A DNA stretch of 64,000 nucleotides from Candidatus Kaistella beijingensis (GTDB lineage: Bacteria; Bacteroidota; Bacteroidia; Flavobacteriales; Weeksellaceae), in the NCBI RefSeq assembly GCF_020084865.1, contig NZ_CP071953.1, positions 2,666,001 through 2,730,000 on the forward strand. The letters are read 5' to 3'. Shown piece after piece: positions 7,768-16,604 of the stretch; positions within the stretch are counted from its first letter, which is position 1; every line of letters begins with the position of its first letter. The translations under genes were made by a program, and so were the position numbers. The notes under the pieces are model-generated. The model had not been told where the DNA came from, did not search any database, and saw nothing but the letters and a program-made list of their open reading frames with translations.

Positions 7768-9237
7768 CTAAATCACCTCTTTCCTAATCTTCTCAATCGC
7801 CCGTTTCATATCCTCGTTAAAAATTTCCTTTTCCAGGCGAATTGGCGGTGCTTTCCGAACTTCGCAATCCGAAATGCTGCACGTTTCGCAAGTCACACCC
7901 ACATTGACCGTTTTCACGGATTCGCTTTTAGAAAACTTGATCTTTTTTAAAGAGTTTGAATTCAGCAAAATTCCGAGGCAATAACTGCGGTTTGTGCCGT
8001 CTGAAAAAGGATTTTTCTGCGAAGTAGAGATCACCAAATAGGAAAGTCCGCTGTCTTTATAATGTGAAATTTGGGCATCGGTTACTTTTTCGTTTTCCTT
8101 TAGATTCGCCAGATTTTTCACGGCAATCCATCGTCTGCAATAATGTTCGTTGGTTGAATTGGCGTGTGGAGCTTGTTGTTGATTGAGGTGCAGCTCTTTC
8201 AGAATCTGTATTTTATCGGAATTTTTCTTTTTGGTAAAACATAAATAGAACAAATCTTTGATTCCCAAATCGGCTGGAAGAATATTTGTTAAACGGTAAT
8301 AAAAAGTTTCGGGTGAGTTCGTGAAATCTTCGATGAGTTTTTCAAATTTCTTTGGATTCCAATCTTGGTTTTGGAAAAAATCGGAAACCTCTTCCGTCAA
8401 TTTTTCTTTCGGAATTAAAAGGCAACCCGCAAAATAGGAGGCGTAATAGTTGTTCAACAAGCTTTCGAAACTCGTGAAATCCAACCAAGAATAGGTGTTC
8501 GGACGCGGATTTAATTCCAAAATATTAAAACCGATTTCTTTGGCGAGAATAAAAGTTTTTTGGTCTTCATCTAAAAGTTCGTTCAGTAAAAGCAAATTTT
8601 TCTCTGGAATGAATAGCGAGCGCAATTTTCCCGATGCGCCGTATTGGTCGAGGCTTAAAGACTTTAGTTCATAATTAAACTGATTGATGAGAATCTTTTC
8701 AAAATCTGCCGAATTTGGTTTTGCCGAAATTTGGTGTTCATAAAAATATTGTTTCGCTTTCTCTTCAATTTCTGGAAAATAATTATCATAAAGTTCCTGA
8801 AAACTCCTTAAAACAGCGAAATAAAATCGCTCTTTTCCGAGATTGTAATTCTGCGAAATTTCAATCAAAGTATTGATGAAAGCCGTCACTTTTTTCGGTG
8901 CGTCACTGATGATACTGATTAAATTATTCTTGTTAATCCCAAATAAATCTAGAGGAATTTCTTTGAAAAAGTCAGACTGCAAAATCTCCGTAAATGGCGT
9001 CAAACTCTTATCCAATTTCGTAGAAACCAATTCATCATAGGTGCATTTTAAACTTTCTGAAAGTTGTATGATTTTGTCGTGTTTTGGGTACTTTTTGCCG
9101 TTTTCAATTTCATTTAAATAGGATTTGGACAAGCCAGTCTCGTTCGCCAAATCCTGCAAAGACCAATTTTTTTTTTGTCTTTGCTGTTTCAGTTTCAGTC
9201 CGAAAACCGTTTTGATATAGTCGCTTTCTCCATTCAT
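7768..9237 (-). CDS. XRE-family regulator of the ScfR/RamB type
   Basis: 489 residues. An N-terminal helix-turn-helix (about residues 10-65; LSKSYLNEIENGKKYP) is followed by a long region in which an IrrE/ImmA-like segment is recognisable but lacks a clear HExxH, and a C-terminal short-chain-fatty-acyl-regulator domain with conserved cysteines (CETCSISDCEVR). RamB of Corynebacterium, of this architecture, controls the glyoxylate shunt. The gene here is divergent from aceB, with two related palindromes in between, so regulation of aceB/aceA and of itself is a strong inference. Confidence 0.85.
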   Translation of the reverse strand: MNGESDYIKTVFGLKLKQQRQKKNWSLQDLANETGLSKSYLNEIENGKKYPKHDKIIQLSESLKCTYDELVSTKLDKSLTPFTEILQSDFFKEIPLDLFGINKNNLISIISDAPKKVTAFINTLIEISQNYNLGKERFYFAVLRSFQELYDNYFPEIEEKAKQYFYEHQISAKPNSADFEKILINQFNYELKSLSLDQYGASGKLRSLFIPEKNLLLLNELLDEDQKTFILAKEIGFNILELNPRPNTYSWLDFTSFESLLNNYYASYFAGCLLIPKEKLTEEVSDFFQNQDWNPKKFEKLIEDFTNSPETFYYRLTNILPADLGIKDLFYLCFTKKKNSDKIQILKELHLNQQQAPHANSTNEHYCRRWIAVKNLANLKENEKVTDAQISHYKDSGLSYLVISTSQKNPFSDGTNRSYCLGILLNSNSLKKIKFSKSESVKTVNVGVTCETCSISDCEVRKAPPIRLEKEIFNEDMKRAIEKIRKEVI

Positions 9238-9257
9238 AAATCAAAAATAGGAAATTT

Positions 9258-9271
9258 TGCGATTGTTCGCA
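9258..9271. promoter_or_regulatory. Operator half-pair 1 (regulator-proximal)
   Basis: TGCGATTGTTCGCA, an interrupted palindrome (TGCGA-N4-TCGCA) 21 bp upstream of the regulator start. It shares GCGAnnGTTCGC with operator 2, with centres 35 bp apart. Confidence 0.65.
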
Positions 9272-9292
9272 TAATTATTTTTGAAAATATTT

Positions 9293-9306
9293 AGCGAACG
9301 TTCGCT
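9293..9306. promoter_or_regulatory. Operator half-pair 2 (aceB-proximal)
   Basis: AGCGAACGTTCGCT, a perfect 14-bp palindrome. It covers the expected -33 region of the aceB promoter, a position suited to repression. Confidence 0.7.
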
Positions 9307-9325
9307 GTATGTGAAAATTTATTTT

Positions 9326-9333
9326 TACATTTG
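9326..9333 (+). promoter_or_regulatory. -7 box of aceB
   Basis: TACATTTG, 29 bp before the aceB ATG. No TTG is found at the -33 position; the palindrome occupies it. Confidence 0.6.
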
Positions 9334-9362
9334 TCACGTCAAATCACAAAATATTAGTCAAA

Positions 9363-10940
9363 ATGGAAACAGTAACTCAATTCAAAATCTTAGCAGAGCA
9401 TCAATACGAAGATGTTTTTTCCCCTGAATTAGTGGATTTTCTTACTGCGCTTCATGAGAATTTCAATGTGAAACGCCGTCGTCTTCTCGACCAAAGAAAA
9501 CTAAAGCAAATCGATTTTGATTTAGGTCAAAAACCAAAATTTCCGGAAGAAACTTTGGAAATCCGAAACGGAAACTGGACTTGTGCGCCGCTTCCACAAG
9601 ATTTGCTCGATAGAAGAGTGGAAATTACCGGTCCCGTTGACCGAAAAATGATTATCAATGCTTTAAATTCCGGAGCTTCTACTTTTATGGCGGATTTTGA
9701 GGATTCCAATTCGCCGACTTGGGAAAATTGTCTGGAAGGACAAATTAATCTTTCCGATGCGATTAACAGGAAAATTGATTTTGTAAATGAAGAAGGAAAA
9801 TCTTACAAACTAGGTGAAAAATTAGCGGTTTTATTGGTTCGTCCGAGAGGATTACATTTGGATGAAAAACATATTGAAATTAATGGAGAGAAAGCCTCTG
9901 GTTCGTTAACAGATTTTGGAATTTATTTTTTCAGAAACGCCAAAAAATTGTTGGAAAACGGAAGCGGACCTTATTTTTATTTGCCAAAATTAGAACATTA
10001 CAAAGAAGCCCGTTGGTGGAATGATGTTTTCGTTTTTGCCCAAAATTATCTTGGAATTCCGCAAGGAACAATAAAAGCTACTGTTTTAATTGAAACCATT
10101 ACCGCATCTTTTCAATTGGATGAAATTTTATTTGAATTAAAAGAACACAGTTCAGGTTTGAATTGCGGGAGATGGGATTATATTTTTTCCTACATCAAAA
10201 AATTTAGAAACATTTCGGGTTTTGTAGTGCCTGATCGCGATCAGGTAACGATGACTTCGCCTTTTATGAATGCCTATTCAAAACGGGTAATTCAGGTTTG
10301 CCACAAAAGAGGAGTTCATGCAATGGGCGGAATGGCGGCGCAAATTCCAGTAAAGAATAACGAGGAAGAAAATAAAATCGCCTACGCAAAAGTACGTGCA
10401 GATAAGGAGCGGGAAGTGAAAAACGGACACGACGGAACTTGGGTTGCGCATCCAGGATTGGTTCCGGTTGCGAAAGAAATTTTTGATGAATTCATGCCGA
10501 CGAAAAATCAAATCGACAAAAAATTCGAGGAATATCAAGTTTCTGAAAGTGATTTAATCGAAATTCCAAAAGGAACAATTACCGAAAAAGGCGTTCGAAA
10601 AAACATCAACGTAGGAATTCTCTACATCGAATCCTGGTTGATGGGAGTTGGAGCGGCCGCACTTTACAATTTAATGGAAGACGCTGCAACGGCAGAAATT
10701 TCGAGGACCCAAGTTTGGCAATGGCTGAAAAATGAAGCGAAATTGGACGACGGCAGAACGTTGCTTCCAGGAATGGTAATGAAATGGCAAGATGAAGAAC
10801 TCGAAAACATCAAAAAATATGTTGGCGAGGAACGCTTTAACAATGGGAAATTCAAATTGGCGGCGGAGATTTTTGATGACTTGGTGATGAATGACCATTT
10901 TGAGGAGTTTTTGACGCTTTCTGCTTACAAATATCTGTAA
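9363..10940 (+). CDS. aceB: Malate synthase A
   Basis: 525 residues, the usual length of malate synthase A. It condenses glyoxylate with acetyl-CoA to malate in the glyoxylate shunt. Seen: VRPRGLHLDEKH around residue 160-170 (the catalytic Arg region), the glyoxylate/Mg segment FADFEDSNSPTW (MADFEDS) and LNCGRWDYIFSYIK near 265-278. It is followed by aceA after 110 bp of repeat-rich DNA, probably in one operon, and faces the RamB-like regulator. Confidence 0.97.
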   Translation: METVTQFKILAEHQYEDVFSPELVDFLTALHENFNVKRRRLLDQRKLKQIDFDLGQKPKFPEETLEIRNGNWTCAPLPQDLLDRRVEITGPVDRKMIINALNSGASTFMADFEDSNSPTWENCLEGQINLSDAINRKIDFVNEEGKSYKLGEKLAVLLVRPRGLHLDEKHIEINGEKASGSLTDFGIYFFRNAKKLLENGSGPYFYLPKLEHYKEARWWNDVFVFAQNYLGIPQGTIKATVLIETITASFQLDEILFELKEHSSGLNCGRWDYIFSYIKKFRNISGFVVPDRDQVTMTSPFMNAYSKRVIQVCHKRGVHAMGGMAAQIPVKNNEEENKIAYAKVRADKEREVKNGHDGTWVAHPGLVPVAKEIFDEFMPTKNQIDKKFEEYQVSESDLIEIPKGTITEKGVRKNINVGILYIESWLMGVGAAALYNLMEDAATAEISRTQVWQWLKNEAKLDDGRTLLPGMVMKWQDEELENIKKYVGEERFNNGKFKLAAEIFDDLVMNDHFEEFLTLSAYKYL

Positions 10941-10965
10941 AAAGTCAATGGTGAATTGCTTTGCG

Positions 10966-11041
10966 TGAATTTGCTTCGCAGTGAATTTTCATCAAACAAT
11001 ATCAAATTATATCAAACAAATTCAAACAAAATCAAACAAAA
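10966..11041. repeat. Dispersed GTGAATTTGCTTCGCAG element plus 10-bp TTCAAAC array
   Basis: Bases 10966-10990 match a GTGAATTTG-TTCGCAGTGAATTT unit seen again at 45659-45682. From 10991 five units follow in exact 10-bp register (ATCAAACAAT, ATCAAATTAT, ATCAAACAAA, TTCAAACAAA, ATCAAACAAA), ending 10 bp before the aceA ATG, where the ribosome binding site should be. Confidence 0.75.
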
Positions 11042-11050
11042 AATTGAGAT

Positions 11051-12337
11051 ATGAAAAATCAAGAACAAATCCAGAAACTGGAACAGGAATGGTTAGAAAA
11101 CCCAAGATGGAACGGTATTAAAAGACCTTATTCCGCAGAAGAAGTGCTGAAACTTCGGGGAAGCTACAAACTCGATTACACTATTGCCCAATTAATGTCA
11201 GAGAAATTGTGGAAAAAACTGAATAATCAAGATTTCGTGGCAGGTTTGGGCGCATTGACGGGAAATCAGGCGGTTCAGGAAGTGGACGCCGGTTTGGAAG
11301 CAATCTATCTTTCAGGATGGCAAGTTGCAGCCGATGCGAATTTGAGCGGCGAAATGTATCCCGACCAAAGTCTGTATCCTGCAAATTCGGTTCCTTCCGT
11401 TGTGAAAAAAATTAATAATGCGTTGTTGAGAGCCGACCAAATCCAGACCGTAAACAATGTGGACGAAGTGAACAGAAAAGAATATCTCGTTCCAATCGTA
11501 GCTGATGCAGAAGCGGGTTTCGGTGGAAATTTGAACGCTTTCGAACTGATGAAACAAATGATTGAAGCAGGTGCAGCCGGAGTTCATTTTGAAGACCAAT
11601 TATCTTCCGCAAAAAAATGTGGACATTTAGGAGGAAAAGTTTTGGTTCCGACACAAGAAGCGATTAACAAACTAATTGCGGCGCGTCTTGCAGCCGATGT
11701 TTGCGGCGTTCCTACGGTTTTGGTTGCGAGAACTGATGCGGATGCAGCCGATTTATTGACTTCCGATATCGACGAAAGAGACCACAAATTCATCACGGGA
11801 GAAAGAACTTCCGAAGGATTCTATTATGTAAAAAATGGAGTAGAACAAGGAATCGACAGAGGTTTGTCTTACGCTCCGTACGCCGATTTAATTTGGATGG
11901 AAACTTCAAACCCTGATTTGGATTACGCAAGAAAATTTGCAGAAGGAATTCATGCGAAATTCCCTGGAAAAATGTTGGCGTATAACTGTTCACCAAGTTT
12001 CAATTGGGCAGCGAAATTATCGGTTGCAGAAATGGAAACGTTCCGCGAAGAGTTGGCGAAAATGGGTTACAAATTCCAATTCATCACTTTGGCTGGTTTC
12101 CATGCGTTGAATACTTCGATGTTTGAGTTGGCGTTGGCTTACAAAAAACGAGGAATGGCAGGATATTCCGAACTTCAGGAAAGAGAATTTGCATTGCAGA
12201 AAGAAGGTTTCCGTGCGGTGAAACACCAAAGTTTTGTGGGAACTTCCTATTTCGACCAAATTCAAACGGTGGTCACTTCCGGAAATGCTTCTACAACGGC
12301 TTTGGCTGGTTCTACGGAAGCGGAACAGTTTCATTGA
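11051..12337 (+). CDS. aceA: Isocitrate lyase
   Basis: 428 residues. It splits isocitrate to succinate and glyoxylate, the entry of the glyoxylate shunt. The signature KKCGHLGGK holds the catalytic Cys190; [16 protein letters not shown] and [10 protein letters not shown] are further family blocks. The C-terminus AEQFH matches the bacterial ICL tail. It lies downstream of aceB and probably shares its control by the divergent regulator, allowing growth on acetate or fatty acids. Confidence 0.97.
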   Translation: MKNQEQIQKLEQEWLENPRWNGIKRPYSAEEVLKLRGSYKLDYTIAQLMSEKLWKKLNNQDFVAGLGALTGNQAVQEVDAGLEAIYLSGWQVAADANLSGEMYPDQSLYPANSVPSVVKKINNALLRADQIQTVNNVDEVNRKEYLVPIVADAEAGFGGNLNAFELMKQMIEAGAAGVHFEDQLSSAKKCGHLGGKVLVPTQEAINKLIAARLAADVCGVPTVLVARTDADAADLLTSDIDERDHKFITGERTSEGFYYVKNGVEQGIDRGLSYAPYADLIWMETSNPDLDYARKFAEGIHAKFPGKMLAYNCSPSFNWAAKLSVAEMETFREELAKMGYKFQFITLAGFHALNTSMFELALAYKKRGMAGYSELQEREFALQKEGFRAVKHQSFVGTSYFDQIQTVVTSGNASTTALAGSTEAEQFH

Positions 12338-12347
12338 TTTACACAAG

Positions 12348-12446
12348 AGATTTAGAGATTTGAGAGTGGAAATTTGAGAGTGGAGAATTTTTTAAATGCT
12401 CAATGCGATTTGTCTCGTGTCTCAAATCTCAAAGTCTCAAATCTAA
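12348..12446. repeat. Inverted pair of 7-bp GAGATTT arrays
   Basis: Heptamers of GAGATTT/GAGAGTG at 12348-12391 are mirrored by TCTCAAA heptamers at 12411-12446, so the segment can fold into a long imperfect hairpin. It may serve as the aceA terminator, though it lacks a clean T run. Confidence 0.6.
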
Positions 12447-12504
12447 TTTCCATAATTTTAATTGTTAAGTGAAGTCCTTCCAAATTTTTTTGGGAGGATT
12501 TTTT

Positions 12505-12535
12505 CACTTCCAACTTCCCGCTTCCAACTTCCAAC
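12505..12535. repeat. 7-bp ACTTCCA array
   Basis: ACTTCCA, ACTTCCC, GCTTCCA, ACTTCCA in exact 7-bp register directly upstream of the queD -7 box. Confidence 0.65.
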
Positions 12536-12543
12536 CAAAACAT

Positions 12544-12551
12544 TATCTTTG
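12544..12551 (+). promoter_or_regulatory. -7 box of queD, leaderless configuration
   Basis: TATCTTTG ends 4 bp before the ATG at 12556. This excludes the longer upstream reading frame and implies a leaderless or nearly leaderless mRNA. Confidence 0.65.
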
Positions 12552-12555
12552 CACC

Positions 12556-12999
12556 ATGATACGCATCACCAAAATTTTCACCTTCGAAACAGCCCACGTT
12601 CTCTACAATTACGACGGGAAATGCAAAAATATGCACGGACATTCCTATAAACTTTTTGTAACGGTGAAAGGAAAACCCATCAATGACTTGGAAAATCCAA
12701 AAAACGGAATGGTTGTGGATTTTGGCGACATCAAAAAAATTGTAAAGGAAGAAATCATCGAAGTTTGGGATCACGCCGTTTTGATAAATGCGCTTTCTCC
12801 GCACAAAGAATTGGGCGAAGATTTGGAACAAAAAGGACATAAAGTGATTTATTGTAAATTTCAGCCAACTTGTGAAAATATGCTTTATGAAATAGCGGAA
12901 AAAGTGAAAAGCCGATTGCCTAATCATGTTCAATTAGCGTATCTGAAATTGCATGAAACCGAAAATTCTTATGGGGAATGGTTTGCGGAAGAGAATTAA
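12556..12999 (+). CDS. queD: 6-carboxytetrahydropterin synthase family (QueD/PTPS)
   Basis: 147 residues from the ATG at 12556. It converts 7,8-dihydroneopterin triphosphate to 6-carboxytetrahydropterin in the queuosine pathway. Zinc ligands His14 (ETAHVL), and the two His of CKNMHGHSY with the catalytic Cys, are present, as is the C-terminal LHETENSYGEW. The open frame continues 29 codons upstream, but that stretch is repeat DNA and crosses the -7 box, so the shorter start is right. No other queuosine gene is adjacent. Confidence 0.93.
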   Translation: MIRITKIFTFETAHVLYNYDGKCKNMHGHSYKLFVTVKGKPINDLENPKNGMVVDFGDIKKIVKEEIIEVWDHAVLINALSPHKELGEDLEQKGHKVIYCKFQPTCENMLYEIAEKVKSRLPNHVQLAYLKLHETENSYGEWFAEEN

Positions 13000-13049
13000 A
13001 ATCCCCTAACCCCAAAGGGGAATTTTTGAAGCAGTTTTCAAATTAAATT

Positions 13050-13877
13050 ATGGTATCAGAAGAACAAAATTTTTCCTCAGAAGTTAACATTGCTGCCGCT
13101 TTGGGGGAAAGGGGGATTATTCATCTTCAAGAAAATAATAAAATCTATTTCTGTTCCGACCAGCATTTCGGCGCGCCAACTGCGGCTGAAAGCAAGAAGC
13201 GGGAGGAGAAATTCATTCATTGGCTGGATGAAATCAAAAATGATGCGCAGGTTTTGTTTCTGATGGGGGACTTGTTCGATTTTTGGCACGAATGGAACCA
13301 CGTAATTCCGAAAGGCTATGTCCGGGTTTTAGGAAAATTGGCGGAACTGAAAGATTCTGGAATTGATTTGTATATGTTCGTGGGAAACCACGATTTGTGG
13401 ATGAAAAATTATTTCGAGGAAGAAATCGGCTGCAAAGTTTTTTTTGACAAACAGTATTTTGAAATCAACGGGAAAAATTTTCTGCTCGCACACGGAGACG
13501 GACTTGGACCGGGAGATAAAGGTTACAAGCGGATGAAAAAATTATTTACCAATCCAGTTGCGCAATGGGCTTTCAAATGGCTTCATCCTGATATTGCGAT
13601 GAAGGTGGCGATTTATTTTTCCACCAAAAACAAAATGATTTCCGGCGAGGAAGACAAGGAGTTTTTAGGCGAGGACAAAGAATTTCTCATCATCTATTCC
13701 AAGGAAAAACTGAAAACCGAGAAAATCGATTATTTCATTTACGGTCACCGTCATTTACCAATGGTTCTCGATTTGGAGGGCGGAAAAGCGAAATACATCA
13801 ATCTTGGTGACTGGATTTCTTACTTTACTTATGGGGTATTTCATAATGAGTTTGAATTAAAGAAATTTGACCATTAA
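13050..13877 (+). CDS. lpxH: UDP-2,3-diacylglucosamine diphosphatase (LpxH-like)
   Basis: 275 residues. It hydrolyses UDP-2,3-diacylglucosamine to lipid X in lipid A synthesis at the inner membrane. The metallophosphoesterase motifs are complete: SDQHFG (residues about 37-42), GDLFDFW, VGNHDLW, AHGDG and YGHRHLP. The first 30 residues are not part of the conserved domain. An internal ATG would cut into the first motif, so 13050 is kept. Confidence 0.9.
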   Translation: MVSEEQNFSSEVNIAAALGERGIIHLQENNKIYFCSDQHFGAPTAAESKKREEKFIHWLDEIKNDAQVLFLMGDLFDFWHEWNHVIPKGYVRVLGKLAELKDSGIDLYMFVGNHDLWMKNYFEEEIGCKVFFDKQYFEINGKNFLLAHGDGLGPGDKGYKRMKKLFTNPVAQWAFKWLHPDIAMKVAIYFSTKNKMISGEEDKEFLGEDKEFLIIYSKEKLKTEKIDYFIYGHRHLPMVLDLEGGKAKYINLGDWISYFTYGVFHNEFELKKFDH

Positions 13878-13927
13878 GTAATTATTAGTATTCATTCCTA
13901 ATTTCCATAATACCTTAATGGTTGCTT

Positions 13928-15124
13928 ATGATTGAAGATATGTTCCACATAAAATCTGAAACCGATTTCCAACAAAAATGTCTGGAAACATTCCGCTATC
14001 AATACCAAAATATTGAGGTTTACCGGAAGTTTTGTGACTATTTAAAAATCAATACAAACGAAATTGATGAGGTTGAAAAAATTCCATTTCTGCCGATCGA
14101 AACATTTAAAAATCATTTGGTTTTAGACAAAGTCTTCGACTTCGCTCAGACTGACAAACCAGTAAATTTCTTTCAAAGTTCGGGAACTACACAGATTCAG
14201 ACTCGTTCCAAGCATTTCATAGCCGACTTTTCTTTGTATGAAGAAAGCATCTACAAAAGTTTCGAGCAGTTTATCGGAAAACCGGAAGATTTTATTTTCA
14301 TCGGTTTACTGCCAAATTATTCTGAAAATCCACATTCTTCCCTAATTTATATGGTTGATTTTCTGATGAAAAAATCAGGTAAACCTGAAAACGGGTATTT
14401 TCTTTACAACCACAAAGAATTATTAGAACTTTTAAATAAACTGAATGATAAAAAAGTCATTCTCTTCGGGGTTTCTTTCGCACTTCTCGATTTTTTGGAT
14501 TTTCTTCATTCAAACGCTCAAACGCTCAAATTCTCAAACGCGCTCACCATTATCGAAACCGGTGGAATGAAGGGCAGAAAAGAGGAAATGACCAAAGATG
14601 AACTCTTGAAAATCTTTAAAAAAGGTTTCGGGACAGAACGGATTTTTTCGGAATATTCCATGACGGAACTGCTTTCGCAAGCGTATTCTTTAGGCGAAAA
14701 TATTTATGAAACTCCAAACTGGATGCGGGTTTTGATAAGAAATGCCGAAGATCCTTTCTCATATTTGGAAGATGGAAGAAATGGCGCTATTAATATAATT
14801 GATTTAGCGAATCGGCATTCCTGTTCGTTTATTGCGACGCAGGATTTGGGCAGGATTATAAATAATCCTGAGATTCTTCGCAATGCTCAGAATGACAAAA
14901 ACGATTTTGAGGTTCCGCGCTTTGCTCGGAATGACGATAATGATTTGTTTTTAGAATTAGAAAATGCTCGGAATGACAAGGAAAAATTTGGTTTTGAAGA
15001 TGAATCTGTTAAGATGCTTCGCGAACCTCAGCATGACAAAACTCCGATCCAAAACAAAAGATTCCAAGTCTTAGGAAGGATTGATCATTCGGATATTCGT
15101 GGTTGCAGTTTGTTGGTTTCGTAA
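13928..15124 (+). CDS. LuxE/PaaK-like acyl-protein synthetase with repeat-derived inserts
   Basis: 398 residues. It belongs to the adenylate-forming superfamily next to LuxE; FFQSSGTTQIQTRS (about residue 77-90) is the Ser/Gly-rich AMP loop and YSMTELLSQAY (about 242) the second motif. Substrate unknown. Unusual: the C-terminal half between about residues 315 and 372 (EILRNAQNDK, PRFARNDDND, ENARNDKE, LREPQHDKT) is encoded by four degenerate copies of an intergenic palindromic repeat, and two more repeat pieces lie at 14132 and 14511. ATG 13928 is preferred to an upstream TTG. Confidence 0.8.
   Translation: MIEDMFHIKSETDFQQKCLETFRYQYQNIEVYRKFCDYLKINTNEIDEVEKIPFLPIETFKNHLVLDKVFDFAQTDKPVNFFQSSGTTQIQTRSKHFIADFSLYEESIYKSFEQFIGKPEDFIFIGLLPNYSENPHSSLIYMVDFLMKKSGKPENGYFLYNHKELLELLNKLNDKKVILFGVSFALLDFLDFLHSNAQTLKFSNALTIIETGGMKGRKEEMTKDELLKIFKKGFGTERIFSEYSMTELLSQAYSLGENIYETPNWMRVLIRNAEDPFSYLEDGRNGAINIIDLANRHSCSFIATQDLGRIINNPEILRNAQNDKNDFEVPRFARNDDNDLFLELENARNDKEKFGFEDESVKMLREPQHDKTPIQNKRFQVLGRIDHSDIRGCSLLVS
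14871..15039 (+). repeat. Four in-frame copies of the TTCGCTCGGAATGACA repeat
   Basis: Units at 14871-14897, 14911-14937, 14961-14979 and 15011-15039 match the intergenic repeat at 28004-28026 and 28103-28132. They add about 56 residues to the LuxE-like protein without breaking its frame. Confidence 0.75.
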
Positions 15125-15136
15125 ATTTTTTCAAAA

Positions 15137-15676
15137 ATGATAAAAATAGAAGAACTTACCTACAATTTCATCCACCATTTTTCAGATTTTGAGAAGGATT
15201 TGGTGTTGACCAATCATTTCCATTCGGATTGGGAAGCGGATATTTTGTTGGTGAATTCAGAAGGTTTCAGCCACGAAATTGAGATTAAATTTTCTAAAAG
15301 TGATTTTAAAAACGACTTTAAAAAGAAGTATCTTAACCAAAAAACCAATCAAAAATTCTTGAAACACGACAAGATTTCTTGTGGCGATTATCTTTGCAAC
15401 CAATTTAGTTTTCTATTGCCGATGGGAATGATTGCACATGACGAAATTCCCGTACATTGCGGAATCATCGAGTTTTACCACAATCCAGATTCTTGGGAGA
15501 CCGAATTTTATGAAAGCAGAAAACCTACGCAGGTTCATCAACAACAATTCTGGGATTTGGTAGATAAGGATTTGATGTTGAGGTTGATGGCAAGAAATTA
15601 TTATTTCAAAAAGCTTGAAGCAAAGGGGAAATTTGAGGAATTGATTTTGCCGAATCAGTTTCTTTCAAAAAAATAA
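15137..15676 (+). CDS. MmcB-like protein, putative PD-(D/E)XK fold
   Basis: 179 residues, soluble. The segment from about residue 31, WEADILLVN followed by HEIEIKFSKSDF, has the spacing of a PD-(D/E)XK nuclease core (Glu/Asp, then ExK) and resembles MmcB-type DNA-repair proteins, which have an IEIKSS-DF block. The second half is unrecognised. It lies 12 bp after the LuxE-like gene, so is probably cotranscribed. The nuclease assignment is inference from motif shape. Confidence 0.6.
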   Translation: MIKIEELTYNFIHHFSDFEKDLVLTNHFHSDWEADILLVNSEGFSHEIEIKFSKSDFKNDFKKKYLNQKTNQKFLKHDKISCGDYLCNQFSFLLPMGMIAHDEIPVHCGIIEFYHNPDSWETEFYESRKPTQVHQQQFWDLVDKDLMLRLMARNYYFKKLEAKGKFEELILPNQFLSKK

Positions 15677-15702
15677 ACCGCTCAAAATCTTGAACGGTTT
15701 AT
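15674..15702. terminator. Convergent terminator (MmcB-like / aquaporin)
   Basis: AAACCG...CGGTTT stem with TCA/TGA inside, located between two converging genes. Confidence 0.7.
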
Positions 15703-15721
15703 CTCTTTATTGGGATAATTT

Positions 15722-16450
15722 TTAAGCTAAAACTTCGGTATCGCCTCTCTGCAAAAGCATTTTGTAGATTAATCCGCCTACAACCGCACCTGCAATTGGA
15801 GCAACCCAGAACAACCAAAGTTGGGAAAGAGCTTGTCCGCCAACAAAAACTGCTTGAGACAAAGATCTCGCAGGATTTACTGAAGTGTTGGTAATTGGGA
15901 TAGAGATTAAGTGAATTAATGTTAAGCATAATCCGATTGCAATTCCCGCGAATTTTCCGTTTGCAAATTTGTCGGTTGTTCCCATAATAACAATTACAAA
16001 GAACATCGTTAACAAAAATTCAGCAAGGAAAGCCTGCATTGCGCTGTAGCTTTTTCCGAAGTAAACTGCTGATTCATAAAAATTTGTGGCAAATGATCCC
16101 GCTGAACCGTCGCCAGAACCACCATTGATTACAAACAAAGCTCCTGCAGCAGCAATTGCACCAATACACTGTGCCACAATATACGGTAGAAGTTCTTTTC
16201 CAGAAAATCTACCACCTGCCATTAATCCGAACGAAACTGCAGGATTAAAATGACCTCCAGAAATGTGTCCTACTGCATAAGCCATGGTAAGAACAGTAAG
16301 ACCGAAAGCTAAAGCAACTCCTAAAAGTAAGATTCCGAGTTGACCACCGGTTGCAGACGGAGCGATTTGTGAAGCGAAAATCGCACTTCCACACCCACCG
16401 AAAACCAACCAAAACGTGCCGAAGAACTCAGCTGCTAATTTTTTTGACAT
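15722..16450 (-). CDS. aqpZ: Aquaporin (MIP family, AqpZ-like)
   Basis: 242 residues with six membrane segments. The two pore motifs are present, HFNPAVSFG in the first half and SVNPARSL in the second. The selectivity-filter residues cannot be fixed without alignment, but the His/Gly-rich SGGHFNPAV and NTSVNPARS context is that of water-specific AqpZ rather than glycerol facilitators. It moves water across the inner membrane. Single-gene unit, minus strand. Confidence 0.93.
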   Translation of the reverse strand: MSKKLAAEFFGTFWLVFGGCGSAIFASQIAPSATGGQLGILLLGVALAFGLTVLTMAYAVGHISGGHFNPAVSFGLMAGGRFSGKELLPYIVAQCIGAIAAAGALFVINGGSGDGSAGSFATNFYESAVYFGKSYSAMQAFLAEFLLTMFFVIVIMGTTDKFANGKFAGIAIGLCLTLIHLISIPITNTSVNPARSLSQAVFVGGQALSQLWLFWVAPIAGAVVGGLIYKMLLQRGDTEVLA

Positions 16451-16584
16451 AATAGTTTAATTTTAAAGTTCATTCAAATTTAGAAGTATTTTTTAAATTA
16501 AACATTCATATCTTCGGTAAAATTGGGTGTGAAGAAAAAAATCTATAAAGCTTTATTTAATTCATTATTAATTTGTTTATTCGC

Positions 16585-16592
16585 TAAATTTG
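16585..16592 (+). promoter_or_regulatory. -7 box of the DUF4230 gene
   Basis: TAAATTTG, 12 bp before the ATG at 16605. Confidence 0.55.
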
Positions 16593-16604
16593 TAAAAAAA
16601 TACA

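Noticed and set aside
12400..12933. 177-codon minus-strand frame over queD
   Set aside because: Antisense shadow of a well-defined PTPS gene, starting and ending in repeat DNA, with no family pattern.
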